Assembly: GCA_009377475.1 (NCBI GenBank)
Contig: WHTY01000016.1
Coordinates: 1-64,000, forward strand
Length of the DNA stretch: 64,000 bases
Source: Actinophytocola sp.
Lineage (GTDB): Bacteria > Actinomycetota > Actinomycetes > Mycobacteriales > Pseudonocardiaceae
Direction of reading: 5' to 3'
The position numbers and the translations under genes were made by a program. Within the stretch, counting starts at the first letter, position 1. Every line of letters starts with the position of its first letter. Below, piece after piece: positions 44,245 through 53,253 of the stretch. The notes below the pieces were generated by a model. The model had not been told where the DNA came from, ran no database searches, and saw only the letters and a program-made list of their open reading frames with translations.

Positions 44245-44377
44245 CGCACCGACCCTAGACACAACCAACTAAGAACCCCGTGAAGGCGCGGCATTCTGCC
44301 CGATGACGACCGAAATTCACCCATATGGGTGCCGCGAGGCCCGGCGAGTACGGCCCGAGCGGCGTGCACGGTGCCAC

Positions 44378-44426
44378 GCCGAAGGTGGCCTTCGGCACGA
44401 AATATGTACCCAAGGTCACCTTGGGC
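44378..44426 (-). terminator. Tandem hairpins downstream of tetR
   Basis: GCCGAAGG-TGG-CCTTCGGC (44378-44396) and CCCAAGG-TCA-CCTTGGG (44410-44426) are two short-loop hairpins in series after the end of the tetR gene. A separate 12-bp palindrome ACCCATATGGGT lies at 44319-44330. Confidence 0.5.
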
Positions 44427-44449
44427 TCGCCGACGCGGCCAACACTGAG

Positions 44450-44489
44450 TGAAACTCGCGGCGAATAAGGTGCGACTCGCGGCGATGGC
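44450..44489. repeat. Repeat family D, two 21-bp units
   Basis: GTGAAACTCGCGGCGAATAAG (44450-44470) is followed directly by GTGCGACTCGCGGCGATGG. The unit is the reverse complement of the 21-bp tandem repeat at 63176-63252. Confidence 0.65.
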
Positions 44490-44496
44490 TCGACGG

Positions 44497-45171
44497 CTAC
44501 GCGGCGAGTGCCGTGGCCAACGACGCCTCGATGTTCGCTCGGGTGTCGCCGAGTCCGACCAGCAGGTTGATGATCAGCGGCTGCAGCGTGTGCACCAGGC
44601 CGTGGCCCTCGTGACCGAACACGCCCGCGATCTCCAGCAGCACGTAACCGTGGATGACACTCCAGATCTGCCCCGCCACCGCGACCGGGTCCTCGGCCAC
44701 GATGCGGCCCGACTCGGCCGCGCGCGCCACCGCGTCAAGAAGGTGGTTGAACGCGCTGACGCCCTCGCTGACCGACGTCGGACTGCCTTCGGTGGTGAGG
44801 TCGCGTTCCTTCGCCCGCCGCGTGCCCGGCGTCGTCAGCCCGAACATCAGCCGGTAGAGCTGCGGGTTGCCCAGCGCGAACTGGCGGTAGGCGATGCCGC
44901 GCGCGAGCAGGTCCGCCACGGGATCGTCGCTGCGCTCGACCCGCGCGAGCTCGGCGTCGAACCGCGCGAAGCCCTCGCGGGTGACCTCGTCGAGCAGCTG
45001 CGGCATGCCGCCGAAGTGGGTGTAGACGGCCATCGTGGACGCGCCGATCGCGGCGGCGAGCGGGCGCGCTTGCACCGCCTCCGGCCCGCTGGTCGCCAGC
45101 TTCTCGATCGCCGCTGCGAGCAGGCGGTCCCGCACACTCTCCTGCCGCGTTGCCTTGCTCACGACGTCCAT
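44497..45171 (-). CDS. TetR-family regulator of the carotenoid oxygenase gene
   Basis: A 224-residue TetR protein. The HTH lies in VQARPLAAAIGASTMAVYTHF; the C-terminal ligand domain includes AVAGQIWSVIHGYVLLEIAG. Three matching palindromes fill the intergenic region with the divergent carotenoid oxygenase gene, one of them only 7 bp from its own ATG. It probably represses both genes until a carotenoid- or apocarotenoid-like ligand binds; the ligand is inference. Confidence 0.85.
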   Translation of the reverse strand: MDVVSKATRQESVRDRLLAAAIEKLATSGPEAVQARPLAAAIGASTMAVYTHFGGMPQLLDEVTREGFARFDAELARVERSDDPVADLLARGIAYRQFALGNPQLYRLMFGLTTPGTRRAKERDLTTEGSPTSVSEGVSAFNHLLDAVARAAESGRIVAEDPVAVAGQIWSVIHGYVLLEIAGVFGHEGHGLVHTLQPLIINLLVGLGDTRANIEASLATALAA

Positions 45172-45177
45172 CGTGCC

Positions 45178-45257
45178 ATAACGGCGTTATCGAATCGTGC
45201 GCCATCCCGTTGACCGGCTCCCATAACTCTGTTATACCTGGTTCATAACAGCGTTAT
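45178..45257. promoter_or_regulatory. Triple TetR operator and carotenoid oxygenase promoter
   Basis: ATAAC-N3-GTTAT occurs three times: 45178-45190, 45223-45235 and 45245-45257. A plus-strand promoter with -35 TTGACC (45210-45215) and -10 TATACC (45233-45238, 17-bp spacing) runs into the second operator. The third lies downstream of the expected start, so repression would block both initiation and elongation. Confidence 0.75.
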
Positions 45258-45268
45258 GGGAGGACGTC

Positions 45269-46708
45269 ATGGCCAATCCGTATCTCGAGGGCAACTACGC
45301 CCCGATCAGCACTGAGCACACCGTCACCGACCTGCCGGTCACCGGCGCCATCCCGGCGCACCTCGACGGCAGACACCTGCGCAACGGGCCGAACCCCATC
45401 GGCGAGATCGACCCGCGCACCTACAACTGGTTCGTCGGCGACGGCATGGTGCACGGCATCCGCATCCGCGACGGCAAGGCGGAGTGGTACCGCAACCGGT
45501 GGGTCCGCAACGGCCCCGTCGCGGACGCCCTCGGCGAGCCGCGCCTCGGCCGGACCGTCACCGGCATGGACCTGGCGACCAACACCAACGTCATCGGCCA
45601 CGCCGGGAAGACGTTCGCACTGGTCGAGGGCGGCGCGCCGGTGTTCGAGCTGACCGACGAGCTGGAGAGCGTCGGCCCGTGCGACTTCGACGGCACGCTG
45701 CCCGGCGCCTACACCGCGCACCCGCAGCGCGACCCGGCCACCGGCGAACTGCACGCGGTGTCGTATTACTTCGGCTGGGGCAACCGGGTGCAGTACACCG
45801 TCCTGGACCGCGACGCGCGGGTACGGCGCGCGGTCGACATCGAGGTTTCCGGCAGCCCGATGATGCACAACTTCTCGCTGACCGAGAAGCACGTGCTGAT
45901 CTACGACCTGCCGGTCACGTTCGACACCGACATCGCGGCGACGGCGTCGGTGCCCCGGTTCCTGCGCGGGGCGGCGCGGCTGACGATGTCCGCGCTCATC
46001 GGCAACGTCCGCATCCCCGACCCGATGGCGGCCGCGGCATCGCGGCAGCTCAAGCCGAACGCGCCGCTGCCCTACAGCTGGGACCCGCGCTACCCGGCGC
46101 GCATCGGCGTGCTCCCCCGCGACGGCGCATCCCGCGACGTCCGGTGGTTCGACGTCGATCCGTGCTACGTCTTCCATCCGGTCAACGCCTACGACGACGG
46201 CGACACCATCGTCGTTGAGGCGCCGCGTTTTGACCGCGTTTTCGACCGCGACCGGCAGGGACCGGGCGACGCTGACCCGCTGCTCGATCGGTGGGAGATC
46301 GACCTGACGGCGGGCAAGGTCCGCACCGAGCGCATCGACGACGTCGTGCAGGAGTTCCCGCGCATCGACGAACGACTGCTCGGCCGCAGGCACCGCTACG
46401 CCTACACCAGCGCGGCGCGGGAGGAGGGCTGGTTCGACAGCATCGTCAAGCACGACGTCGAGCGCGCGACGTCCACCGCGCACACGTTCGGCCCTGGCAC
46501 GCAGGTCGGGGAGTTCGTGTTCGTCCCGTCCGCCGAGGATGCCGCCGAGGACGACGGCGTGCTGATGGGGTTCGTGTACGACAAGACGTCCGACCGCAGC
46601 GACCTCGCGCTGGTCGACGCCGCGACGTTGGAGACAGTGGCGCGCATCCACCTGCCGACGCGGGTGCCCGCCGGGTTCCACGGCAACTGGGTGCCTGCGG
46701 GTGCGTAA
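45269..46708 (+). CDS. Carotenoid cleavage oxygenase family protein
   Basis: A 479-residue seven-bladed-propeller enzyme. The four iron-binding histidines are H151 (TAHPQRDP), H200 or neighbouring H208 (MMHNFSLTEKH), H303 (VFHPVNAYDD) and H471 (GFHGNWVP). It cleaves carotenoids, stilbenes or related conjugated olefins with O2. GGGAGG precedes the ATG. It is divergent from its probable TetR repressor. No carotenoid biosynthesis gene is nearby, so the substrate may be imported or aromatic. Confidence 0.9.
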   Translation: MANPYLEGNYAPISTEHTVTDLPVTGAIPAHLDGRHLRNGPNPIGEIDPRTYNWFVGDGMVHGIRIRDGKAEWYRNRWVRNGPVADALGEPRLGRTVTGMDLATNTNVIGHAGKTFALVEGGAPVFELTDELESVGPCDFDGTLPGAYTAHPQRDPATGELHAVSYYFGWGNRVQYTVLDRDARVRRAVDIEVSGSPMMHNFSLTEKHVLIYDLPVTFDTDIAATASVPRFLRGAARLTMSALIGNVRIPDPMAAAASRQLKPNAPLPYSWDPRYPARIGVLPRDGASRDVRWFDVDPCYVFHPVNAYDDGDTIVVEAPRFDRVFDRDRQGPGDADPLLDRWEIDLTAGKVRTERIDDVVQEFPRIDERLLGRRHRYAYTSAAREEGWFDSIVKHDVERATSTAHTFGPGTQVGEFVFVPSAEDAAEDDGVLMGFVYDKTSDRSDLALVDAATLETVARIHLPTRVPAGFHGNWVPAGA

Positions 46709-46758
46709 CGGCGCGCTTGGCTACCCTGCTGCGAAAGCACGCAGGAGGTCGAGTCGTC

Positions 46759-47289
46759 ATGCGCTCCGTTTCGAGCGTCACGCTGCCCGCCGAGCTGGTG
46801 CAGGAGCCGGGCAACCTGCCGGACCACTGCTCGCGCCACGGACGTCCCGCCGCCAAGCAGGCCGACTTCCCCCTTCCGGTGAAGAAGCGGCCCGCGAGCA
46901 GCGCGTCACTGACCAACAACGCCTTCAGCGCCGCCAGCAAGGCGACAGATCGCGCGAAACGACCGCGCGCCCTGCTGATGAAAGGCTGGCCGCTGTGCCA
47001 GGCGTGCGTACACAGCAGGACGATGTGGCTCACGACGACGTTCGTGCTGTTCTTCGGCGGGTTGGTGGCGTTCTTCGGCGCGCTCGGCGTGCAGATCGCG
47101 CTGGACGACCCGCCGGTGAACACGCTCGCGCTGCTCGCCATGATCGGGTTCGTCGCGATGGTGGCGGCAGCGCTGCCGTCGTACCTGGCCAGCCACGCCA
47201 GGCTGACCAAGGCAACCCCCACGCCAGACGGCGATTCGGTGATCGTGATCGACCCGAGCGACGAGTTCCGATCCGGTCTTCCGGTGTAG
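46759..47289 (+). CDS. Two-span membrane protein with N-terminal cysteine/histidine motifs
   Basis: A 176-residue protein. The cytoplasmic N-terminus carries CSRHG and, about 60 residues later, CQAC, which could form one zinc site. Two membrane spans follow: TTTFVLFFGGLVAFFGALGV and TLALLAMIGFVAMVAAALPS. The C-terminus DSVIVIDPSDEF is acidic. GCAGGAGG precedes the ATG at 46759. The family is not recognised. Confidence 0.6.
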   Translation: MRSVSSVTLPAELVQEPGNLPDHCSRHGRPAAKQADFPLPVKKRPASSASLTNNAFSAASKATDRAKRPRALLMKGWPLCQACVHSRTMWLTTTFVLFFGGLVAFFGALGVQIALDDPPVNTLALLAMIGFVAMVAAALPSYLASHARLTKATPTPDGDSVIVIDPSDEFRSGLPV

Positions 47290-47330
47290 TACCGCGTGTG
47301 ACCTGAACCCGCGCCGGGTAGTACCTGGTC

Positions 47331-48293
47331 ATGGAGCACCGCACGAAGCGACACGCGAAGAACCAGAACCGCCTGCCGGGGAGCCAGGCGGAGACGCCGT
47401 CGGACATCCCGGCACCGGGCTGGTGGCAGATCCTCCGCCGGGGCATGAAGGACGCCAAAGCCGACAACGTGCCGCTCCTCGCGGCAGGCACGGCGTTCTA
47501 CGCATTCCTCGCGGTCTTCCCCGGGCTGATCGCGACCCTCACGGTGTACGGGCTGGTCGCCGACCCGGCTCAGGTGACGGCGCAGCTCTCCAGCGCGCTG
47601 CCTGACGGGGCGCGGCAGCTGATCGCCCAGGTCAGCACCACTGGCGGCGCCACCCTGACGGTCGGTCTCGTCGTCTCCGTGCTGGTGGCGCTCTGGAGCG
47701 CGTCGAGCGGGACGACCAAGCTGGTCGCCGCGGTCAACGTCGCCTACGACGAGCAGGAGTCGCGTGGGGCCATCAAGCTGCGCGCGATCGGGCTGGCGCT
47801 CACGGTGGGGGCCATCGTGTTCCTGCTGACGACGGTGGCCCTTGTCGCCGTGGTGCCTGGCATCATCAACGCGCTGGGACTCGGCGTCGTCGCCCAGGTG
47901 GTGGCAGGCGTGATCCGGTTGGTGCTGCTGGCCGGACTCATCATCGCGGCGCTGGCGCTGCTGTACCGGTTGGCGCCGGATCGCGACGCCCCCCGCTTCC
48001 GCTGGGTCACCCCGGGCGCGGTCATCGCGACGACGCTGTGGCTGGTCGGTAGCGTGGCGTTCAGCCTCTACGTCAACCTGTTCGGCAGCTACAGCAACAC
48101 CTACGGAGCGCTGGCGGGCGTGATCGTGTTCCTGCTGTGGCTGCTGCTGACGTCGTACGTCGTGCTGCTCGGGGCCGAGATCAACGCGGAGTCCGAGCAC
48201 CAGACCGTCGTCGACACCACCACCGGTGAGCCGAGGCCGATGGGCCAGCGTGGCGCGTTCGCGGCCGACACCCGGCCCAGCGCCAGCGCCTAA
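47331..48293 (+). CDS. YihY/BrkB-family membrane protein
   Basis: A 320-residue polytopic protein. ADNVPLLAAGTAFYAFLAVFP is the family signature at the first span, with LWSASSGTTKLVAAVNVAYD, YRLAPDRDAPRFRWVTPGAV and SYSNTYGALAGVIVFLLWLL following. Six spans are visible. YihY members are inner-membrane proteins of uncertain transport role, despite the old RNase BN label. It converges on the DUF4235 gene with a 4-bp overlap. Confidence 0.87.
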   Translation: MEHRTKRHAKNQNRLPGSQAETPSDIPAPGWWQILRRGMKDAKADNVPLLAAGTAFYAFLAVFPGLIATLTVYGLVADPAQVTAQLSSALPDGARQLIAQVSTTGGATLTVGLVVSVLVALWSASSGTTKLVAAVNVAYDEQESRGAIKLRAIGLALTVGAIVFLLTTVALVAVVPGIINALGLGVVAQVVAGVIRLVLLAGLIIAALALLYRLAPDRDAPRFRWVTPGAVIATTLWLVGSVAFSLYVNLFGSYSNTYGALAGVIVFLLWLLLTSYVVLLGAEINAESEHQTVVDTTTGEPRPMGQRGAFAADTRPSASA

Positions 48294-48594
48294 CCGCGCT
48301 CGCTCTCGTCGTCTTCCGGGCCTTCCGGGCCGTCGTCGCCGGGCCAGGTGCCGGTCAGCTTGCTGAAGCCCGCGGCACCACTCCGGTCGGCGAGCGCCTT
48401 GACGAAGCCGAAGACCGCGCCCTGGATCGCGGCAGCCGTCAGCACCTCGCCCCAGCCTCGGTTTCGCTCTGTCGCCTCTGGCGCTTCGTCCTGGCCGGTG
48501 AGCATCTTCCACACCTGGTTGAACGCGGCCGTGGCCGCAACGCCGCCGAGCACACCGAAGGTCATGCCGAGGGTTTGTACAGCAACTTGCTCAT
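48290..48594 (-). pseudogene. DUF4235 membrane protein gene with one-base frameshift near its start
   Basis: The natural start appears to be ATG at 48594 (MSKLLYKPS), but one base is missing before the second methionine, so MTFGVLGGVAATAAFNQVW is read in another frame starting at 48565. DUF4235 proteins begin MSKLLYKP and run directly into GVLGGxxA...VWK, and ATERNRGWGEVLTAAAIQGA is the next landmark. The missing base falls in a C run, so a sequencing error is possible. A shorter protein from 48565 remains possible. Confidence 0.65.
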
Positions 48595-48702
48595 GTCATC
48601 GCTCCTGCTGATCGGTTGGGCACTGCAGAGCTACCCATTCGTCCCCTGCGCCAATCACCACTGACCACCCGGCGCGCAGGTGTTGGTGCAGTAGTCTCCG
48701 CC

Positions 48703-49527
48703 ATGCGGACCATGACCCCGGCGAAAGCGAGCCAGACCGTGTCAGACCAGGACGTCGAGGCTTTCTACGTCCCGCGCGGCGAGGGCGTGTTCCTGTCCAC
48801 CCGGCACACGGCGGGGCCGTGGACGACGGAGGCGCAGCACCTCGGCCCGCCGTCTGCGTTGCTGGTGCGCGCGTTGGAACAGCTCGACGCCGACCGGGAG
48901 ACGCAGCTCGCCAGGGTGACCGTCGAGATCCTCGGCGCGGTGTCGATCGACGAACTGACGGTCCGTGCCGAACTGGTCCGGCCCGGTCGCTCGGTGGAAC
49001 TGCTCAGCGCCGAGATGTCCGCAGGCGGCAGGGTGGTCGCCACGGCGTCCGGGTGGCGGATCACGAAAGCGGACTCGACGCCGGTCGAGGCTGGGCAGGC
49101 AGAGCCGCTGCCGACGTGGGATGGGATCGAGCCGATGGGCAGGCCCGAGGGCTGGTGCCCCGGCTACATCGACGCGATGGAATGGCGGCCGGTGCACGGC
49201 GGCCTGCACGTACCGGGGCCGTCGACCGCGTGGGTACGGCAACGCATCCCGCTGGTCGACGGCGAGAAGCCGTCCGGCCTGCAGCGGTTGTTCACCGTCG
49301 CCGACTCCGGCAACGGCTTGTCGAACCGGCTCAACCCGTCGCAGTGGTGGTTCATCAACACCGACCTGACCGTGCACATCCAGCGTGAGCCGATCGGCGA
49401 GTGGATCGGGCTGGACGCGAACACGGTCATCGGCCCGTCCGGCATCGGCACGGCGTCGAGCGTGCTGCACGACGCCGAGGGGCAGGTGGCGATCGGCGCG
49501 CAGGCGCTGATGGTCCGGCCACGTTAA
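48703..49527 (+). CDS. Acyl-CoA thioesterase family protein
   Basis: A 274-residue double-hotdog protein. TAGPWTTEAQHLGPPSALLV opens the first hotdog, and the second ends LTVHIQREPIGEWIGLDANT, GIGTASSVLHDAEGQVAIGA, which is typical of the TesB/4HBT_3 type. It hydrolyses acyl-CoA. The ATG at 48703 has no ribosome binding site; TAGTCT at 48692-48697 could be the -10 of a leaderless transcript. GTG at 48739 is an alternative start. Confidence 0.78.
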   Translation: MRTMTPAKASQTVSDQDVEAFYVPRGEGVFLSTRHTAGPWTTEAQHLGPPSALLVRALEQLDADRETQLARVTVEILGAVSIDELTVRAELVRPGRSVELLSAEMSAGGRVVATASGWRITKADSTPVEAGQAEPLPTWDGIEPMGRPEGWCPGYIDAMEWRPVHGGLHVPGPSTAWVRQRIPLVDGEKPSGLQRLFTVADSGNGLSNRLNPSQWWFINTDLTVHIQREPIGEWIGLDANTVIGPSGIGTASSVLHDAEGQVAIGAQALMVRPR

Positions 49528-49562
49528 GGCTTGGCGCGCCGGACGTCTCGAGCCCAGCAGAC

Positions 49563-49647
49563 GTTGATCAACCTCACTCCCTCAGTGACGAAACTTTGTC
49601 CGCTTTGACGGGTATTCTTCGTCACCCACGGAGCAAGGCTGATCAAA
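49563..49647. repeat. 85-bp palindromic repeat family B, copy 2
   Basis: It starts GTTGATCAAC (49563-49572) and ends GCTGATCAAA (49638-49647), with central ACTTTGTCCGCTTTGACGGG and arm segments CTCAGTGACGAA and TTCGTCACCCACGG. It has the same length and order as 33142-33226 and differs at scattered positions. Confidence 0.78.
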
Positions 49648-49727
49648 AACTCGCGAGCGTCCTCGGCGTGCCCGCGCCTCACGCCGAGGACGACGTCATG
49701 CCGGGAGCGGCGACACCGCTGCCGACG

Positions 49728-50837
49728 TCATGCCGGGAGGTCGACCAGCCCCGCCAGGGTCGCCCGGTGCCCCTCGGCGGCGCCGAACGCGAGCTGGTCC
49801 GCCTTGGCGCGCTTCAGGTACAGGTGCGCCGGGTGCTCCCACGTCATGCCGATGCCGCCGTGCAACTGGACGCAGTCCTCCGCCGCGCGCACCGCGGCGC
49901 CCGAGCAGTACGCCTGCGCCAGCGCCACCGCCACCTGCCGGTCGGGGTCACCCTCGGCGGCGGTCGCCGCCGCGTACCGGGCCGCCGCACGGGCGGACTC
50001 CAGCTCGACCCACAGGTCGGCCAGCCGGTGCTTGATCGCCTGGAACCCGCCGACGATCCGGCCGAACTGCCGCCGCTCCTTCAGGTACGCCACCGTCGAC
50101 TCAAGGCACCACTCCGCGACGCCCACCTGCTCGGACGCCAGCAACGCCGCGCCAAGCTCCAGCGCGTCCCGCACGGCGGCGGTGCCGTCGGTCGCGTCGA
50201 TCAGCAGCGTGCACTCAGCGTCGGTGAAGTCGATGTCCGCGAGTGGCCGCGACATGTCCAGCGACACCACGGGCGTCATCTGGACCTCGCTGACGGCCAC
50301 GAGGTGCACCTCGAACCCGTCCTCGGTGGGCACCGGGACCAGCAGGACGTCGGCGTCGAGCGCGCCGGCCACGCTGGACACGCTGCCGCGCAGCAGGTCC
50401 TCCTCGGTGCGCAGCACGTCGGAGCCGAACGTCGCGGGCCCGGCGCTGAACGGCACCGCCAACGCCGCCGTCGCCGTCCCATCGACCAGCCCGCGCACCG
50501 CCTCGGTGTGCTGCGCTCGCAGTGCGATCGACGTCGCGATGACGGCGCTGGTCAGGAACGGCACCGGCGCGGCGAACCGCCCCAGTTCCTCCAGCACGAC
50601 CGCCGCCTCGCGCGCGCTCGCGCCCTGGCCGCCCATCGATTCCGGCACCAACAGCCCGGCCAACCCGAGGTCGTTCGCCAGCGTCGGCCACAGCTCGCGG
50701 CCGAGGCTGTCGTCACCGTCGTAGGCGCCGATCACCCGCTCGGCGGGGCACCGGTCGGTGAGCAGCGACCGCACGCTGTCCCGCAGCGAGTCCTCGACGT
50801 CGGTGTAGAGCAGGTTCAGGTCGCGTGTCTCGCTCAT
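49728..50837 (-). CDS. Acyl-CoA dehydrogenase, short divergent type
   Basis: Starting at MSETRDLNLLYTDVED it has 369 residues. The first half is divergent (PESMGGQGASAREAAVVLEE recognisable; the usual EPxAGSD loop is replaced by PFSAGPATFGSD). The C-terminal half is typical: YLKERRQFGRIVGGFQAIKH and DCVQLHGGIGMTWEHPAHLY. In actinobacteria such subunits often form heteromeric FadE pairs with a neighbouring full-type dehydrogenase. It overlaps the upstream gene by 4 bp (ATGA). Last gene of the operon. Confidence 0.85.
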   Translation of the reverse strand: MSETRDLNLLYTDVEDSLRDSVRSLLTDRCPAERVIGAYDGDDSLGRELWPTLANDLGLAGLLVPESMGGQGASAREAAVVLEELGRFAAPVPFLTSAVIATSIALRAQHTEAVRGLVDGTATAALAVPFSAGPATFGSDVLRTEEDLLRGSVSSVAGALDADVLLVPVPTEDGFEVHLVAVSEVQMTPVVSLDMSRPLADIDFTDAECTLLIDATDGTAAVRDALELGAALLASEQVGVAEWCLESTVAYLKERRQFGRIVGGFQAIKHRLADLWVELESARAAARYAAATAAEGDPDRQVAVALAQAYCSGAAVRAAEDCVQLHGGIGMTWEHPAHLYLKRAKADQLAFGAAEGHRATLAGLVDLPA

Positions 50838-52024
50838 CGCGGCAGGTCCTTCCACGGGACGTCCTTGTCGTCACGGCGTTCAGACGGCAGGCCGAGCACC
50901 CGCTCGGCGATGATGTTGCGCAGCACCTCGGAGGTGCCGCCCTCGATCGAGTTGCCCTTGGCGCGCAGGTAGCGGTATCCGGCATCGCGGCCGGTGAACT
51001 CCACGATCTCCGGGCGCACCATGGTCCAGTCCGAGTAGCGCAGACCGTCCTCGCCGAGCAGTTCCAGCTCCAGCCCGGACAGTTCCTGCGCGAGCCGCGC
51101 GAACGTCAGCTTCATCGCGGAACCCTCCGGTCCCGGCTCGCCGCTGGCCAGCTTCTGCTGCAACCGCTTGCCAGTCAGCCGCGCCACCTCGGCCTCGACC
51201 CACAGCCGCAGCAGCCGGTCGTGCGTACCGGGCGTGCGCACCTCGGGACGTTTGCGCCAGGTGTCGGCGACGACGCCGATCATGCCGCTCTCCCGGGGCG
51301 CGGACCCGCCGCCGATGGCGACCCGCTCGTTCATCAGCGTGCCCATCGCGACGCGCCAGCCGTCGCCGACCGCGCCGAGCCGGTTCTCGTCCGAGATACG
51401 GACGTCGGTCAGGAAGACCTCGTTGAACTCCGCCTCGCCGGTGATCTGCCGCAGCGGGCGGACGTCGACGCCGGGGTCGGTCATGTCGCACACGAAGTAC
51501 GTCAGCCCGGCGTGTTTTGGCTGGTCAGGGTCGCTGCGGGCGACCAGGATCGCCCAGCGCGCCTTGTGGGCGACCGACGTCCACACCTTCTGGCCGTTGA
51601 CGACCCAGGTGTCACCGTCACGCACCGCGCGGGTGGCCAGCGCCGCGAGGTCCGAGCCAGCGCCCGGCTCGGAGAACAGCTGACACCAGACCTCCTCGCC
51701 GGTCCACAATGGACGCAGGAAGCGCTGCTGCTGTTCCTTGGTGCCGAACGCCAGGATCGTCGGCGCCGCCATGCCGAGCCCGATGCCGATGCGGCGCGGA
51801 TCGTTGTCCGGCGCGCCAGCCTTCTCCAGCTCGGCGTCCACAACGGACTGCATCGCGCGCGGCAGCCCGAGCCCGCCGAGCCCTTCCGGGTAGTGCACCC
51901 ACGCCAGCCCGGCGTCGAACCGCCCGCGCAGGAACTCCAGCCGGTCCGTGGTGGCCGGGTCGTGCTGCCGCAGCAGCTCGGCCACCCGTCGCCGCAGGTC
52001 GGCGGCGACCTCGTCGTCACTCAT
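50834..52024 (-). CDS. Acyl-CoA dehydrogenase
   Basis: A 396-residue enzyme from ATG 52024. QLFSEPGAGSDLAALATRAV is the FAD/substrate signature, WVVNGQKVWTSVAHKARWAI follows, and the end carries YLRAKGNSIEGGTSEVLRNI. It overlaps both neighbours: its ATG overlaps the stop of the upstream dehydrogenase (TGATG) and its stop overlaps the downstream start. It probably pairs with one of them as an alpha2beta2 dehydrogenase for a branched or cyclic acyl-CoA. Confidence 0.9.
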   Translation of the reverse strand: MSDDEVAADLRRRVAELLRQHDPATTDRLEFLRGRFDAGLAWVHYPEGLGGLGLPRAMQSVVDAELEKAGAPDNDPRRIGIGLGMAAPTILAFGTKEQQQRFLRPLWTGEEVWCQLFSEPGAGSDLAALATRAVRDGDTWVVNGQKVWTSVAHKARWAILVARSDPDQPKHAGLTYFVCDMTDPGVDVRPLRQITGEAEFNEVFLTDVRISDENRLGAVGDGWRVAMGTLMNERVAIGGGSAPRESGMIGVVADTWRKRPEVRTPGTHDRLLRLWVEAEVARLTGKRLQQKLASGEPGPEGSAMKLTFARLAQELSGLELELLGEDGLRYSDWTMVRPEIVEFTGRDAGYRYLRAKGNSIEGGTSEVLRNIIAERVLGLPSERRDDKDVPWKDLPR

Positions 52025-53250
52025 CAGTGCGTATCCCTTCCTGCCTGCCGCTTCAGTTCGGCTTTGGCGAGCGCGTTCTTGTGCACCTCGTCGGGTCCGT
52101 CGGCGAAGCGCAGCGTGCGGATGCCCGCGAACAGCCCCGCGAGCGGGAAGTCCTGGCTCAGTCCGCCAGCGCCGTGCACCTGGATGGCCTTGTCCAGGAT
52201 CCACTCCACGGTCTGCGGCGTGGCGATCTTGATCGACTGGATCTCGGTGTGCGCGCCCTTGTTGCCCACGGTGTCCATCAGCCACGCCGTCTTGAGCACC
52301 AGCAGCCGCAGTTGCTCCACTCGCACGCGCGCCTCGGCGATCCAGTCGCGAACGACGCCCTGGTCCGCGATCGGCTTGCCGAACGCCACCCGCTCGGCGG
52401 CGCGGTCGCACATCAGCTCGATCGCGCGCTCCGCGACGCCGATGGAACGCATGCAGTGGTGGATGCGACCCGGCCCGAGCCGCGCCTGCGCGATGGCGAA
52501 GCCGTCGCCCTCGTTGCCGATCAGGTTCTCGGCGGGCACCCTGACGTCGTGGAACGCCATCTCGGCGTGGCCGCCGTGGTCGTTGTCGTCGTAGCCGAAC
52601 ACCGTCATGCCGCGCTTGATCTCGACACCTGGCGTGTCGCGCGGCACCAGGATCATCGACTGCTGCCGGTGCCGGTCGGCGGACGGATCGGTCTTGCCCA
52701 TCACGATGAAGATCGCCGCGTCCGGGTCCATCGCCCCGGTGATCCACCACTTCCGTCCATTGAGGACGTAGTGGTCTCCGTCGCGATCGATGCGGGTGCC
52801 GATGTTGGTGGCATCCGACGACGCGACGTCCGGCTCCGTCATCGCGAACGACGACCGGATCTCGCCGTTCAGCAGCGGCTCCAGCCACTCCTTGCGCTGC
52901 TTCTCGGTGCCGAACATCGACAACACTTCCATGTTGCCGGTGTCCGGCGCGGAGCAGTTCAACGCGGGCGGGGCGAGACGGCTGCGCCCGGTGATCTCCG
53001 CGAGCGGCGCGTACTGCAGGTTCGTCAGCCCGCCGCCGTGCTGGCCCGGCAGGAAGAGGTTCCACAGCCCCTGCGCGCGGGCCTCCTGCCGCAGCTCCTG
53101 CAACACCGGCAACCGCGACCACGCCCAGCGGTCGTCGGCGACCTCCAGTTGTTCGGTGAACACCGGCTCGGCCGGGTACACCTTCTCGTGCAGGAAGGTG
53201 AGCAGCCTCTCCCGCAGCTCTTCCGTGGTGGCGTCCAACGCGAAGTCCAT
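52024..53250 (-). CDS. Acyl-CoA dehydrogenase, ACAD10/11-like
   Basis: A 408-residue enzyme. SSFAMTEPDVASSDATNIGT is the family form of the substrate loop, and MTVFGYDDNDHGGHAEMAFH with LGPGRIHHCMRSIGVAERAI marks the ACAD10/11-type group, which ends VHGAGGLSQDFPLAG. It lies directly downstream of an aminoglycoside-phosphotransferase-like kinase. In eukaryotic ACAD10/11 these two domains are fused and degrade 4-hydroxy fatty acids by phosphorylation and elimination, suggesting the same chemistry here. Confidence 0.88.
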   Translation of the reverse strand: MDFALDATTEELRERLLTFLHEKVYPAEPVFTEQLEVADDRWAWSRLPVLQELRQEARAQGLWNLFLPGQHGGGLTNLQYAPLAEITGRSRLAPPALNCSAPDTGNMEVLSMFGTEKQRKEWLEPLLNGEIRSSFAMTEPDVASSDATNIGTRIDRDGDHYVLNGRKWWITGAMDPDAAIFIVMGKTDPSADRHRQQSMILVPRDTPGVEIKRGMTVFGYDDNDHGGHAEMAFHDVRVPAENLIGNEGDGFAIAQARLGPGRIHHCMRSIGVAERAIELMCDRAAERVAFGKPIADQGVVRDWIAEARVRVEQLRLLVLKTAWLMDTVGNKGAHTEIQSIKIATPQTVEWILDKAIQVHGAGGLSQDFPLAGLFAGIRTLRFADGPDEVHKNALAKAELKRQAGRDTH

Positions 53251-53253
53251 CGG

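Noticed and set aside
46446-48512. 688-codon minus-strand frame
   Set aside because: Antisense to the carotenoid oxygenase end, the membrane protein and the YihY gene; no domain.
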